From: a halophilic archaeon
Lineage (GTDB): Archaea > Halobacteriota > Halobacteria > Halobacteriales > Haladaptataceae
Reading direction: 5' to 3'
Length of the DNA stretch: 64,000 nucleotides
NCBI GenBank assembly: GCA_003298465.1
Contig: QNGA01000001.1
Coordinates: forward strand, 930,001 to 994,000
The translations under genes were made by a program, and so were the position numbers. The notes beneath the pieces were generated by a model. It made no database searches and was not told the DNA's origin. It worked only from the letters and a program-made list of their open reading frames with translations. Below, piece after piece: positions 45,345-53,949 of this stretch; the first letter of the stretch is position 1; each line of letters starts with the position of its first letter.

Positions 45345-45869
45345 CTACAGGTTGTTATCTAGTGAACACTGACAGAGCCGCTTGAGTTGTGGATCAAACG
45401 TGACGATGTGCCCGTGGACGGCAGTAGCTACTCTCTGCATCGCGATCGCCTGCGCCTCGGTCGTGACGGTCGTCCCATAGTAGTGTTCCGTCCGGCGTGC
45501 ATGGTACAGATTTTTGAGTGATTCAACAGTAGTATCTTCCAACGGAACCTGTCCTTTTGCGAACTCATAGGGTGACGTATGATCTCGTAAATCCATTGCG
45601 TCAGCCCCTGTCATCGCCAGAAGGTATCCCTGGAGCGTATGCTCGATGACGATAAACGAATGTTCAAGGATTGCCCCATAGTACTCGCCAGCCTCGTCGA
45701 TTTTATGCGTCAGGTCGATAAGTCGGCAAGCTTTCTGTATTTGGACCTCACCATCACTTGCGTCGGTACCTGCATTCAAGCCGGGCTCGAACGTCGGTCG
45801 TCCGTGGGCGTGTCCGAATGCATCCTCGGCCACTGAAATTTCTTCCAGTAATTCATTGGGATCACTCAC
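45345..45869 (-). CDS. HEPN-like protein, partner of the MNT nucleotidyltransferase
   Basis: 174 residues from a GTG that overlaps the stop of the nucleotidyltransferase gene. Mostly helical: EYYGAILEHSFIVIEHTLQG, then LKNLYHARRTEHYYGTTVTT, which has R125-R126-x-x-H129-Y. This resembles, but does not exactly match, the R-x4-6-H motif of HEPN RNases. By position and shape it is the HEPN toxin half of an MNT-HEPN system, in which the MNT protein AMPylates the tyrosine next to the HEPN motif; Tyr130/Tyr131 would be the targets. Assignment rests on context. Confidence 0.6.
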   Translation of the reverse strand: MSDPNELLEEISVAEDAFGHAHGRPTFEPGLNAGTDASDGEVQIQKACRLIDLTHKIDEAGEYYGAILEHSFIVIEHTLQGYLLAMTGADAMDLRDHTSPYEFAKGQVPLEDTTVESLKNLYHARRTEHYYGTTVTTEAQAIAMQRVATAVHGHIVTFDPQLKRLCQCSLDNNL

Positions 45870-46671
45870 TACTGAGAACCTCCAACTTGGTCCGGTCGAG
45901 TGTCTCTGACGATGAAAGGGTGATTCCCTCCCCGAACAATTCCTCGATGTCAACGCGGTTTGACTGATTGATGATTGATTGAGGCGTCTCGACGAGTATC
46001 TCGAACGAATATCGTTGGGCGGACGCCCAGTCTTCCTCGTCCGCTTCTAGTATCTCCTTTACTTCGTCCCAGCCAGTTTCAAAGTCCGTGTCCAGTGCAT
46101 CTGCCACCGCAATGGTCGGCGGGATCTGCAGTCCATCGAGATATTTTGCGAGCTTGTTCGCGCTATGTCGTTGCTGCATGTGGTTGTCGCCGACAAGCAC
46201 CCAGAGGTCGATATCCGACTGACGGTCGGCCTCACCTCGGGCAACACTTCCAAAGAGAATGATGCCCTTTACGTCCTCGAGTTCCTCTGTGATATAGCAA
46301 CACGCGACGCGCACGGGCGTTTGGAACTCTGTCTGTGGGATACTGCGTATCGGGTCGCTTGGGTTGTCGAGGCGATCTCTGTTGATGTGAACGCGACGTG
46401 CATTTCCTTTGTGGAATGTCCCAACAAGAGTGTTCGCTTCGAGGACGTTGACAGCCTCACGTGTTGCCCGCTCGCTAAGCGGAACAACCTTTGAGAGCTG
46501 CCGGATGGAAACGTTGATATCTGGGTTATCACTAAGGAAATTGAGTATATACGTCGTTGCACTATGTTTGAAGAGTTCAGAATCTTGAACGGGGAGGGGG
46601 AGTTCAATCGATGCACCCTTCCTCGAGTTTGGGTCATCGTTCAGTCCTTCTGTCGAACTACTATTCTGCAT
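45862..46671 (-). CDS. HTH-MNT minimal nucleotidyltransferase (antitoxin)
   Basis: 269 residues. Residues ~38-100 are a winged HTH (VSIRQLSKVVPLSERATREAV). ~125-190 hold the Pol-beta-type motif GIILFGSVARGEADRQSDID, giving GS141-142 and the acidic pair Asp153/Asp155. It is expected to AMPylate and silence the HEPN protein encoded next, and its HTH could repress the operon. The end overlaps the HEPN start. Confidence 0.8.
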   Translation of the reverse strand: MQNSSSTEGLNDDPNSRKGASIELPLPVQDSELFKHSATTYILNFLSDNPDINVSIRQLSKVVPLSERATREAVNVLEANTLVGTFHKGNARRVHINRDRLDNPSDPIRSIPQTEFQTPVRVACCYITEELEDVKGIILFGSVARGEADRQSDIDLWVLVGDNHMQQRHSANKLAKYLDGLQIPPTIAVADALDTDFETGWDEVKEILEADEEDWASAQRYSFEILVETPQSIINQSNRVDIEELFGEGITLSSSETLDRTKLEVLSSE

Positions 46672-46972
46672 GCGGCATAATAGTTCGGCCTCCTATTTAT
46701 ACTTTATATGCAACTCGTGGGATGGTCGAATTGTACCCTCAGACTGTTACCCCCTGCATTCGTCAGTCAGTTCGTAGAAGTCCCTTGTTCGAGGAGCCGC
46801 AACGTTCCCGACTCACCGTCTATGATTCAGGTATGTGCAAGATTCCTCTATGAGGTCGTCAATCCCGTACATCAGGTTGGTCATGTTAACGCATTCCGCT
46901 TGACGTCGAAGCAGCGGAATTAGAGCAGACAGTATGATATTACGGTTCACACAGTGCGTGAATCCATGATTG
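46672..46972. other. Gap upstream of the MNT/HEPN pair
   Basis: 300 bp, AT-rich, with the MNT promoter region (TTATACTTTATATG near 46696). No gene or repeat recognised. Confidence 0.3.
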
Positions 46973-47251
46973 CTACTTGTTTTGCAGCGTGTCTGCAATC
47001 GCTTCGAGCTCTGCCTTGCGAAAGGGCCGACCGGCCTGCTCGGGATTGTCGTCGTCCAGCTCCCCGATCTTCCAGAGGATACCGGCTCGCATCTGTGGCT
47101 TGGACGGCAGATCGTTCGTATCGATATCGTAACCCACCGCGGTACAGATGGCAGCGAGGGCTTCTTTGGTGAACGCCGTCGATTCGACGCGTTCGTATCG
47201 TCCCACTGCCTGCCGGATCTCGTTTCGGAGCTCGTCGACTGTCTGCGTCAT
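46973..47251 (-). CDS. Conserved-looking hypothetical protein
   Basis: 92 residues: MTQTVDELRNEIRQAVGRYE, KEALAAICTAVGYDIDTNDL, KPQMRAGILWKIGELDDDNP and GRPFRKAELEAIADTL. Acidic, helical, with good haloarchaeal codon use, so probably real. I do not recognise the family. It lies between an MNT/HEPN pair and a PIN toxin-antitoxin pair, each on its own promoter. Confidence 0.6.
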   Translation of the reverse strand: MTQTVDELRNEIRQAVGRYERVESTAFTKEALAAICTAVGYDIDTNDLPSKPQMRAGILWKIGELDDDNPEQAGRPFRKAELEAIADTLQNK

Positions 47252-47620
47252 AGCGGTAGTGGCGATGGGATGCGTCGTGTAGATTCCGATTCCCTCACCA
47301 GTAGTAGGGTCGACGGCTGCCCGCACCGCGCGCCGCTGCCGGTCGTCGCCGCACTCAACACCAACCCTTCTAGGTAGACTTCCGCTCTAGAAATGCGGGT
47401 CCTGTCGGGCACTCAGCTTGCCGCCAGCGAGTATTCCGTTTCGGTTCCGGACGTACTCTCTACTTCGTGGCCCCATATTTTCTGCCTTAAGAACATATCA
47501 AAAGTCGCCTGGAGTTCGCTGCAGACTCCTCCCGTAATGTACCGGAACCGTGAGTAGAAACCCGTCCCCTCGCCGAACGATAGCGCGGGGCCTCAGTTGC
47601 AGCAACGGACTCAATACTGG

Positions 47621-47636
47621 CTCACAACGTACACAT
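47621..47636 (+). promoter_or_regulatory. Toxin-antitoxin operator repeat 1
   Basis: CTCACAACGTACACAT, one mismatch to the repeat at 47658, 37 bp apart. Confidence 0.55.
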
Positions 47637-47657
47637 GAAAATGGCTAAGTACGCTAA

Positions 47658-47673
47658 CTCACAATGTACACAT
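47658..47673 (+). promoter_or_regulatory. Toxin-antitoxin operator repeat 2
   Basis: CTCACAATGTACACAT ends one base before the antitoxin ATG at 47675. The 37-bp offset (about 3.5 helical turns) and position at the start fit an autoregulatory site for the ribbon-helix-helix antitoxin. Confidence 0.55.
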
Positions 47674-47674
47674 C

Positions 47675-47977
47675 ATGAGTAGCGATAAGAAACGCGTCCA
47701 GTTTCGCGCCCCTAACCGGCTTATCGACCGGACGGATGCGCTCGCCGCAGTTCTCGGAGAAGACCGGACGGACATACTCGTGACCGCGCTCCGTGAGTAC
47801 CTTCAGGACGCCACGCACGACGATGCACTCACCCAAGAGATCGCCGACGCATACTACGACGACGAGATCACCTATGAGCAACTCAAAGCCCTCGTCGGGG
47901 CAGAAGAAGCGGCGAACCTTCGTGTGTTGAAACAGCAGCTTGACGAAGACTTCGTCGACGAGGTTTCCAAGCTATAG
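47675..47977 (+). CDS. Ribbon-helix-helix antitoxin (VapB-like)
   Basis: 100 residues: KRVQFRAPNRLIDRTDALAA with VLGEDRTDILVTALREYLQD form the RHH domain that dimerises on DNA. The C-terminal ~50 residues (IADAYYDDEITYEQLKALVG and on) are the extended toxin-neutralising arm. The PIN gene starts at the next base after the stop. Confidence 0.8.
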   Translation: MSSDKKRVQFRAPNRLIDRTDALAAVLGEDRTDILVTALREYLQDATHDDALTQEIADAYYDDEITYEQLKALVGAEEAANLRVLKQQLDEDFVDEVSKL

Positions 47978-48484
47978 ATGTCGAAATTAGTCGCAGACAC
48001 CTCCGCCCTGGTGAGCCTCAGTATCGTCGCGGACTCCAATCCGAGCCCGCTCTCGCTCTGTCTAAACGTCTATGATGTACTCGCACCAGACGAGGTTGTC
48101 GAGGAACTCCAAGAGATCGCCTCGTACGATGACGCCCATGGTCAAGCCGCAACTGCCGTCCTTGACCGGACCGCCGAGATGACAGTAGAGTCGGTCGATC
48201 TCGACGCCGAATTTCCTCTCGACGATGGTGAAAACGCTGCCGTCACCCTCGCGAACGATATCAACGCCGCACTCTTCCTCTGTGACGAATTCAATCGGCT
48301 CGGACTGATTCACGCTTCACTGGCCGATACACGACTCGTGACAACCCCAACGCTACTTTCAGTGTTCGTTCGAACGGAACAGCTGACATCCAATGACGCA
48401 CTTACCCTCCTCGACGATATCAGCACTGCGCGAAGTTGGGGTGCTAACAGCTACGTTCAGCGGGCGCGTTCGCTACTCGAGTGA
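47978..48484 (+). CDS. PIN-domain toxin
   Basis: 168 residues. KLVADTSALVSLSIVADSNP (first Asp), PLDDGENAAVTLANDINAAL (conserved D/E) and FLCDEFNRLGLIHASLADTR (third Asp) give the PIN acidic cluster. Predicted RNase, neutralised by the gene upstream with which it forms a gapless pair. Less related in sequence to the PIN toxin at 33413, but of equal length. Confidence 0.78.
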   Translation: MSKLVADTSALVSLSIVADSNPSPLSLCLNVYDVLAPDEVVEELQEIASYDDAHGQAATAVLDRTAEMTVESVDLDAEFPLDDGENAAVTLANDINAALFLCDEFNRLGLIHASLADTRLVTTPTLLSVFVRTEQLTSNDALTLLDDISTARSWGANSYVQRARSLLE

Positions 48485-49086
48485 CCTGTTTTGAACCCTC
48501 CTTCGAACAACAGTCCCTTTGTCCTCGTTCGCTTCGCTCACGGACTCCTGCAAGCACCCTCGACAAGAGAGGTGCAGTCGGATCAACTGATAAACAGGCC
48601 CGCCGATATCATTCTATTTCGGTGATACGTAACGGCCCACACCGCGCGCCGCGTGCCGCCTTCCGGTGAGCAAGCTCACCGGCGTCTCGTTCGCTCCGCT
48701 CACGAGACCTCCGCGTCGCTCGCGACCGACCATTCCGGGCGGTCTGCCTGCAGTAGCGGGCGGACTGCCGGGCTAAAATGGATGTGCTCTCGACGCCAGC
48801 GCTTCACCCGTTCGGGTCCTGCGGACCGCGGCTGCGCCGCCCGCGACGGACGTGGTTGCGTCGCGGCGAACGGGGAATGCGCTGGCCGCTCGCTCCGGGC
48901 GGGTCGGCGCGCGGTGCTGGTTGTATCGGCCTCGGTCGCTCTCGCTCGCGCCCAGCAGAGCTGGGCGAAGGCGCGAGCGAGAGCAGTAGAGCCGAGCCGT
49001 GAGACGACGCAGCGTTGTGACTCATGTAGTGGTGAGTCTCGAAAAGACGCGGTAGTGGACGCGCCTTCAGGAGCCTTGGAACTCCA
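48485..49086. other. GC-rich ~600-bp region rich in hairpins
   Basis: No supported gene; long open frames here are arginine-rich shadows. It has a perfect palindrome at 48663-48682 (CCGGTGAGC-AA-GCTCACCGG) and a second near 48684-48709 (GTCTCG...CGAGAC). Sequences like CGTTCGCTCCGCTCAC recur. Possibly a replication or regulatory region serving the adjacent DNA-binding gene. Confidence 0.35.
48663..48682. repeat. Perfect 9-bp-arm palindrome
   Basis: CCGGTGAGC, AA, GCTCACCGG. It could be a terminator-like hairpin or a protein site; no T-run follows. Confidence 0.5.
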
Positions 49087-50070
49087 ATGAGTACTAGATA
49101 CCAGATTGGTAAAGAGTGTTCGGTCGATGAATCGGCAGACAACCAGGACGACGAGCGCGGCGTGGTCGACGGGGCGGAGCTGCGACCGACGGTCGAACTC
49201 GAACGGCAGGCGACGATCGACTGCAATCACCCGGATGCGGTCGAGCGCGAGACGAGGGACGGGCGGTTCGACGGACAGACGTTGGCGAGCGAGGAGCGGA
49301 TTCTGGCAGAGGAGGCAGAACTGGAGCGGTACGCTGAGCGAGCACGCGAGCGCGAAGCGTTGGACGAGCGGCCGGAGATGGGGACGCGGAGGGCAGTCGG
49401 AGTGCAGGCACGGACGGCGACGACGGCGTTCGAAGCGCGGACGCGAGCGCGAGCGGTCGGGCGGACGATTCCACCAGCCGAGGACCCGCGCGAGCGGTTG
49501 TCGCAGTCGGAGGTGGCTACAGTCAACCAGTGTGCGCAACGGTTGACGGAGGTCGTGCAGAACGGGCCAAGTCGGGCGGCGTTCAGTCGACGGATCGCCG
49601 AGCGAGTGGAGCGCGGTGCGTCGGTGACGACGGCAGCTATCGGGGTGCGTGAAGCCGTGGAGCGAGAGCCGGGCGTGATACAGGACGTCGCGTCGATCGA
49701 GCCGTGGCAGTACGAGGCGAGCGTCGAAGCCGAGGTCGCTCCGCTGTGGTCGCCGAAGTCGAGCACCCAGCAGCAGGTCGGGATGCTTGACGACGGGACG
49801 GGAACGATGAAGTTCACCGTCTGGAAGAAGTCGCGTCAGGACGCCGTACTGCGTGAAGGCGACCGCGTGTGGATACAGGCGGCGAAAGTGAACCGGTATC
49901 GTGGACGGGCGACGCTAGCGGCGGACAGTCGAACGAGCATCGTGGTCCTCGAACGCGGTGATGGCGATGCGCCGGTGCATGGCGACTCCGAAGCGTCGTA
50001 CGAGGGCGAGGTGTCGCAGAATCTGGCCCGATATGGACGGGCCGTGAGAGGACGGCGAAGGACGACCTGA
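49087..50070 (+). CDS. OB-fold (RPA-like) DNA-binding protein
   Basis: 327 residues. The N-terminal ~190 are helical and Glu/Arg-rich. The C-terminal ~110 (QYEASVEAEVAPLWSPKSST, GMLDDGTGTMKFTVWKKSRQ, LREGDRVWIQAAKVNRYRGR) form an OB-fold of the replication-protein-A type. Such genes are common on haloarchaeal plasmids and integrated elements. It probably binds single-stranded DNA. Strong GC bias relative to neighbours downstream. Confidence 0.75.
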   Translation: MSTRYQIGKECSVDESADNQDDERGVVDGAELRPTVELERQATIDCNHPDAVERETRDGRFDGQTLASEERILAEEAELERYAERAREREALDERPEMGTRRAVGVQARTATTAFEARTRARAVGRTIPPAEDPRERLSQSEVATVNQCAQRLTEVVQNGPSRAAFSRRIAERVERGASVTTAAIGVREAVEREPGVIQDVASIEPWQYEASVEAEVAPLWSPKSSTQQQVGMLDDGTGTMKFTVWKKSRQDAVLREGDRVWIQAAKVNRYRGRATLAADSRTSIVVLERGDGDAPVHGDSEASYEGEVSQNLARYGRAVRGRRRTT

Positions 50071-50080
50071 CCGTCGGCCG

Positions 50081-50674
50081 TTAGGCTTCCCTGCCTCGTT
50101 CGCCTGCTGGTGCCTCTTCCCTTGCCGCTCGCCGAGATGCCATTCCAAGTCCGATGAGAGAGAGTCCCGTGACGAGTACGTTCACACCGAACAGGACGCC
50201 CACTGCCCACACTGCAGTCGCAGGGAAGCCAATCCAGAGCATGCCAGCGAGGAGCAGCGAGATCGTTCCGCTTCCCAGCAGCCATATCCATCCTCTGTTG
50301 TCGCGCCCGGCAATCGCCCAGCCAATCTCGACGATTCCGTCGACGAAGAAGAAGGCGATTGCGAGAATCGTCAGCGTCGTCAGGCCGACCACTGGGTTCG
50401 CCATGAACGAAATGCCGGCAATCCCGTAGAGAATTCCAAGCAGCACCTGCCAAAGTGCCCCCCATAAGCTTCCCGCCGAGAATGCGTGTCCAACATGAAC
50501 GATTGCGCCGACGACTAACAGTGCCCCGAGCAGCATCGATAACGACAATCCCGTAACGAAGGGGAAGAGTATCGCGAGAACGCCGAGGATCGAGATAATA
50601 GATCCGACGGCTATCCCACCTCGCACCTGGTCGGATTCCATTCTGCCAGCTGGCATTGCGGCGATGTAGTTCAT
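50081..50674 (-). CDS. HdeD family membrane protein
   Basis: 197 residues with six hydrophobic helices in three pairs, e.g. IISILGVLAILFPFVTGLSL, FMANPVVGLTTLTILAIAFF and WLLGSGTISLLLAGMLWIGF, the DUF308/HdeD pattern. In bacteria the family is linked to acid resistance; its archaeal role is unknown. Convergent with the OB-fold gene. Confidence 0.82.
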   Translation of the reverse strand: MNYIAAMPAGRMESDQVRGGIAVGSIISILGVLAILFPFVTGLSLSMLLGALLVVGAIVHVGHAFSAGSLWGALWQVLLGILYGIAGISFMANPVVGLTTLTILAIAFFFVDGIVEIGWAIAGRDNRGWIWLLGSGTISLLLAGMLWIGFPATAVWAVGVLFGVNVLVTGLSLIGLGMASRRAAREEAPAGERGREA

Positions 50675-50803
50675 GATTTCCTCACTCCGTGTTCGACGAG
50701 GAGGGTGAAATAGCCGAGATATCGTTCAGCCGTTCGAAATAGGTCATTTTCTATTTCCCTGTGGAAACGACTCCTTGGCTCTACAGGCGGAGCAGGCCGA
50801 GTG

Positions 50804-50882
50804 CCTCGGGGTCGTTCAAGAGAGCTTTGCTCTCTCGTGCTGACGAGACGCCGACGGCGTCTCGAACCACGTGACCCCGAGG
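50804..50882. repeat. Three-way-junction-like inverted repeat at an IS200 relic end
   Basis: An outer stem CCTCGGGGTC (50804-50813) / GACCCCGAGG (50873-50882) encloses two perfect hairpins: GAGAGC-TTT-GCTCTC (50820-50834) and CGAGACGCCG-A-CGGCGTCTCG (50844-50864). It lies 20 bp from the tnpA relic. IS200/IS605 ends form such hairpins for their single-strand transposases, so this is probably a decayed end or its RNA. Confidence 0.55.
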
Positions 50883-50901
50883 GTGAAGGCCGTAAGCCTG
50901 A

Positions 50902-51147
50902 TTAAACGTGTTCCGTTCGCCCGATTCACTGCTCAATCGTGTCGCTCGAAACATCGCCTGCCGTCCCGACGTAGTACGATACCTCCCAGAACCCACCGCC
51001 CCACGGATACTCCTCCAAGAACGGTTCGTGCTGTTCCCACATCTCCCGCGCCGTGATGCTCTTGCCCGTCCGTACAATCCGCTTGGTGAGTGCTTCGGGT
51101 GGGCTGACAGGAACTGGTGTACGTGGCTTGACCCCGAGGCGGTTCAC
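50902..51147 (-). pseudogene. IS200-type tnpA (Y1 transposase) relic
   Basis: The minus strand reads SPPEALTKRIVRTGKSITAR, then WGGGFWEVSYYVGTAGDVSS and DTIEQ, a TGA stop at 50926-50928, then IGRTEHV and the natural TAA at 50902. This matches the C-terminal half of IS200 transposases (KSITARE, WGG.FW..SYYVGT.G, TI.QYI.RTEHV). The HUH and tyrosine parts upstream are missing or interrupted. Ends with GACCCCGAGG flank it at 50873 and 51130. Confidence 0.6.
51125..51144 (+). repeat. Shared IS-end sequence, copy 1
   Basis: GGCTTGACCCCGAGGCGGTT occurs exactly here and at 61907-61926. The core GACCCCGAGG is also in the structured end at 50873-50882. Confidence 0.55.
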
Positions 51148-51207
51148 TTGATTCTCGGTGATTAACTACGTCCACCCTATTTGAGAGCCAACGTGTTAGA
51201 TCGCTAT

Positions 51208-52873
51208 ATGTCCCCAGATAGGTCCACTTCCAACGGGAGTTCTTCTCTCCTTTCTGGCGTAAAGACGGGAATCCACTACTGGGCTCCAGCAATCGCCGTG
51301 AGTCTGACGACGTTCATCATAGTCATCAATGCCTCTCTGATGAACGTAGCAATCCCCACGATGGTGAATGAGTTTGATACCACGGTCACCGTGATTCAAG
51401 GGGCGGTTTCACTCTACTCGCTGGTGATAGCTGCGCTGATTCTCCCAGCTAGCACGCTGCCGTCTCGGCATAGTAGTCGGCGTGTGATGACAGTCGCACT
51501 GATCGTCTATGCCGGTGGGACGCTGGTGGCGGCGATTAGCTGGAATACGACGATTCTCTATATCGGCTGGTCATTCATCGAGGGGTCTGCAGCCGCTGTA
51601 TTATTTCCCCTGACATACACTGTATTGAGAGTCAGTTACGACGACACTGATCGAGCGAAGGCATTCGGACTGTTGGCTGGCGTGAGCGGGGTTGGATCAA
51701 CGCTTGGACCGATTATCGGTGGAGCACTAACCACATACGCAAGTTGGCGATGGGGATTTACGCTCCAAATCATCGGCGTGGGGATTATTCTGTTTTCTTG
51801 TTCAGTATGTGAGTCCGTCTCCACTATCAGAAACACGCAGTTCGCTGGATAGAGGAGGGACAGCTCTGTCCATCGTCGGGTCGACGTCGCTCGTCACCGG
51901 ATTCCTTCTTACTGGGAAGTATGGGTGGTTAGTTGAACGGCGGCCGTTCTTCGTCGGCGAACTGCAGTTCAATCCGTTTGGGACATCGCCGGCCATCTGG
52001 TTTCTTGGAGGGGGGCTCCTCGCATTCGCCGCGTTCGTTCAATACGAACGCCGACTGGAACGTGCTGGGAAGTCGCCGCTCGTCCCGCTGAATGTACTGA
52101 CGAATCGCTCTTTTTTATCCGGTGTAATCACGTACAATATTCGGTCGATAATCTCGGCTGGTTTCTTTTTCATCTTCCCGGTCTACCTCCAGGCCGTACT
52201 CGGGTACACCGCCTTCGAAACTGGGCTGGCATTGTTACCGTACTCTGCCGCGTCGGTCCTTTTTGCGGCGTTTACGCCCGGCTGGCGTAAGTTCATCTCG
52301 CCAAAGACGCTTATCCAGGTCGGCATCGTGTGTATCGGCGTTGGGCTGGTGCTGTTGTACGAGCAGACCGGCCCCGGGCAGACGATCAGCAGAATGGCTA
52401 TCCCAATGGCGCTTTATGGAGTCGGTGTCGGACTCATATTAGCACAACTCACTAATATGACGATGTCGGCTATCCCTACCGCGGACTCTGCCGAGGCATC
52501 CGGGGTCCTAAACGTGAGCAGTTCGATAGGATATGCCCTGGGGACAGCAGTCGTTGGCTCGTATTTTCTCGGCCAGTTCTATGGGAGTGTCGTCGATAGA
52601 GTACTACGAGCAGAACACGTGACTGTTTCAGTGGAGCAACGAAATGATCTGGTGATAGCTCTCGAAGATGCAGTAGAGACAGCGACCGAAGCCACACAAC
52701 AACAGTTCCTGAACCAACTCACTCCTCCACAACGACAATTACTCGAAGGCATCTTCGAGGCCGCGATGTTCGACGCTCAACAGGCGGCGCTACTCCTTCT
52801 CATACTGTTCGTGCTGCTTCTGCTTATCGCGTCGACGTTCTTGCCACGGCATGTGCCGGAAACAGACGAGTGA
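51208..52873 (+). pseudogene. DHA2-type MFS drug transporter, frameshifted
   Basis: Two overlapping frames make up one 14-helix transporter. The first (51208-51852) covers helices 1-6, from GIHYWAPAIAVSLTTFIIVI to WRWGFTLQIIGVGIILFSC. The second (open from 51809 to 52873) continues with STSLVTGFLLTGKYGWLVER to the end. The normal protein would pass from one to the other at ~51805-51830, where the frame changes. Either a recent mutation or a sequencing error. The rest has no stops, so decay is young. An alternative start is 51181. Confidence 0.75.
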
Positions 52874-53331
52874 TCGCCTACTGTGCCTGAAAATATGCGA
52901 CGTTTACTATGCGGATACAGTTGTCGCAGGGAGAAAGCCCACCACTTCAGTCGTGAGATGCATCCCGTAATAACGAGGGGTAAGTGGGGTCAACAGACGT
53001 GAACAGCAACAGAGCCATCTGGGATATATTGGACTTGTTCTATCCGCCCGTAGGGTGGTGACCATCCGTGAGACTGGATTCGATAACAATCCTTTCCTCT
53101 CGATAAGGATGGGTTGGGCGGGCAAGATGGAACGGGACTGCTATGAACAATCTCTCGCCTTTTTCCACTGACCAGTGGATATCACTGCTACGGACTCACG
53201 ATTGGCGAGAAAACACGACCAGCTGATATTGCGTGTAATCTGGATGATAAGAGGGCAGTGGACGGTGGCCGAAAGAAGATGCATGATACTCTTCCATTTC
53301 AGGCTCTAGTTATATTTAGGGAATCCAAACC
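52874..53331. other. Gap with an IS605-type end hairpin
   Basis: About 460 bp. At 52934-52963 the sequence GAAAGCCCACCACTTCAGTC followed by GTGAGATGCAT resembles the hairpin common at ends of haloarchaeal IS1341/IS605 elements. The remainder, including 53050-53300, has no gene. TTATATTTAG at ~53309-53318 is the TATA box of the next gene. Confidence 0.4.
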
Positions 53332-53949
53332 ATGAGTGTTCTCGAGATTCTTCCACTGGCGTTCGTAATGATTGCGGGCCCACAGATCCTCAGTCCTATC
53401 TTCCTCGCCACGAGTGAAAATTGGCGACAGAACTCTGCCGCATACATCCTCGGCGCCGCACTCTCGATCTCCCTTGTCACCAGTTTCTTCTACGTCGTTG
53501 GTAGGGGTGCACTCGGACAAGGGACAAGAAACGACACGCTCTATGGTATCATTCTCGTGTTGCTCCTCGTAGCGATGGTACACACCTTCCGGACGAGAGA
53601 AGAGGCAGAACCACCCGAGTGGATGGGAAAACTCACAACGGCGACCCCACGGTTTTCATTCCGGCTTGGGTTCCTTCTACTGGGATTCTTCCCGACCGAC
53701 ATCCTCACGTCTGCCACCGTCGGATCATATCTCGCAGCGCGCGGGGCACCATTGACGGATGCCCTCCCGTTTATCGGAATCACGCTTCTGATTCTGGCGA
53801 TTCCATCACTCACCTTGCTCGCGTTCGGTGAACGGGCGGAAGCCTTCCTGCCGAAAGCACGCGACTGGATGAACACGAACTCGTGGGTTATCAACGAAAT
53901 TGTAATCCTGTTTTTCATCGGCATGACGATTAACAACCTCACGGGGTAA
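53332..53949 (+). CDS. GAP family (Sap-like) membrane protein
   Basis: 205 residues with six hydrophobic helices: ILPLAFVMIAGPQILSPIFL at the N-terminus, YILGAALSISLVTSFFYVVG, FRLGFLLLGFFPTDILTSAT and a C-terminal EIVILFFIGMTINNLTG. It matches the GAP/SfLAP family, LysE-like, related to sulfolipid-addressing proteins of mycobacteria. Probable small-molecule or lipid exporter; substrate unknown. TATA box ~15-25 bp upstream. Confidence 0.75.
   Translation: MSVLEILPLAFVMIAGPQILSPIFLATSENWRQNSAAYILGAALSISLVTSFFYVVGRGALGQGTRNDTLYGIILVLLLVAMVHTFRTREEAEPPEWMGKLTTATPRFSFRLGFLLLGFFPTDILTSATVGSYLAARGAPLTDALPFIGITLLILAIPSLTLLAFGERAEAFLPKARDWMNTNSWVINEIVILFFIGMTINNLTG

Larger units (their letters stand above)
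47252..47674. other. Gap with an orphan coding fragment and an operator
   Basis: On the minus strand at ~47413-47590 the frame reads SFGEGTGFYSRFRYITGGVC and later MFLRQKIWGHEVESTSG, ending in TGA. It has protein-like composition but a stop (TGA) directly upstream and no start, so it is a remnant. The right edge carries the toxin-antitoxin operator repeats at 47621 and 47658. Confidence 0.35.

Noticed and set aside
48700..49539. 279-codon minus-strand frame over the OB-fold gene
   Set aside because: Arginine/serine-rich shadow opposite a protein with a clear OB-fold.
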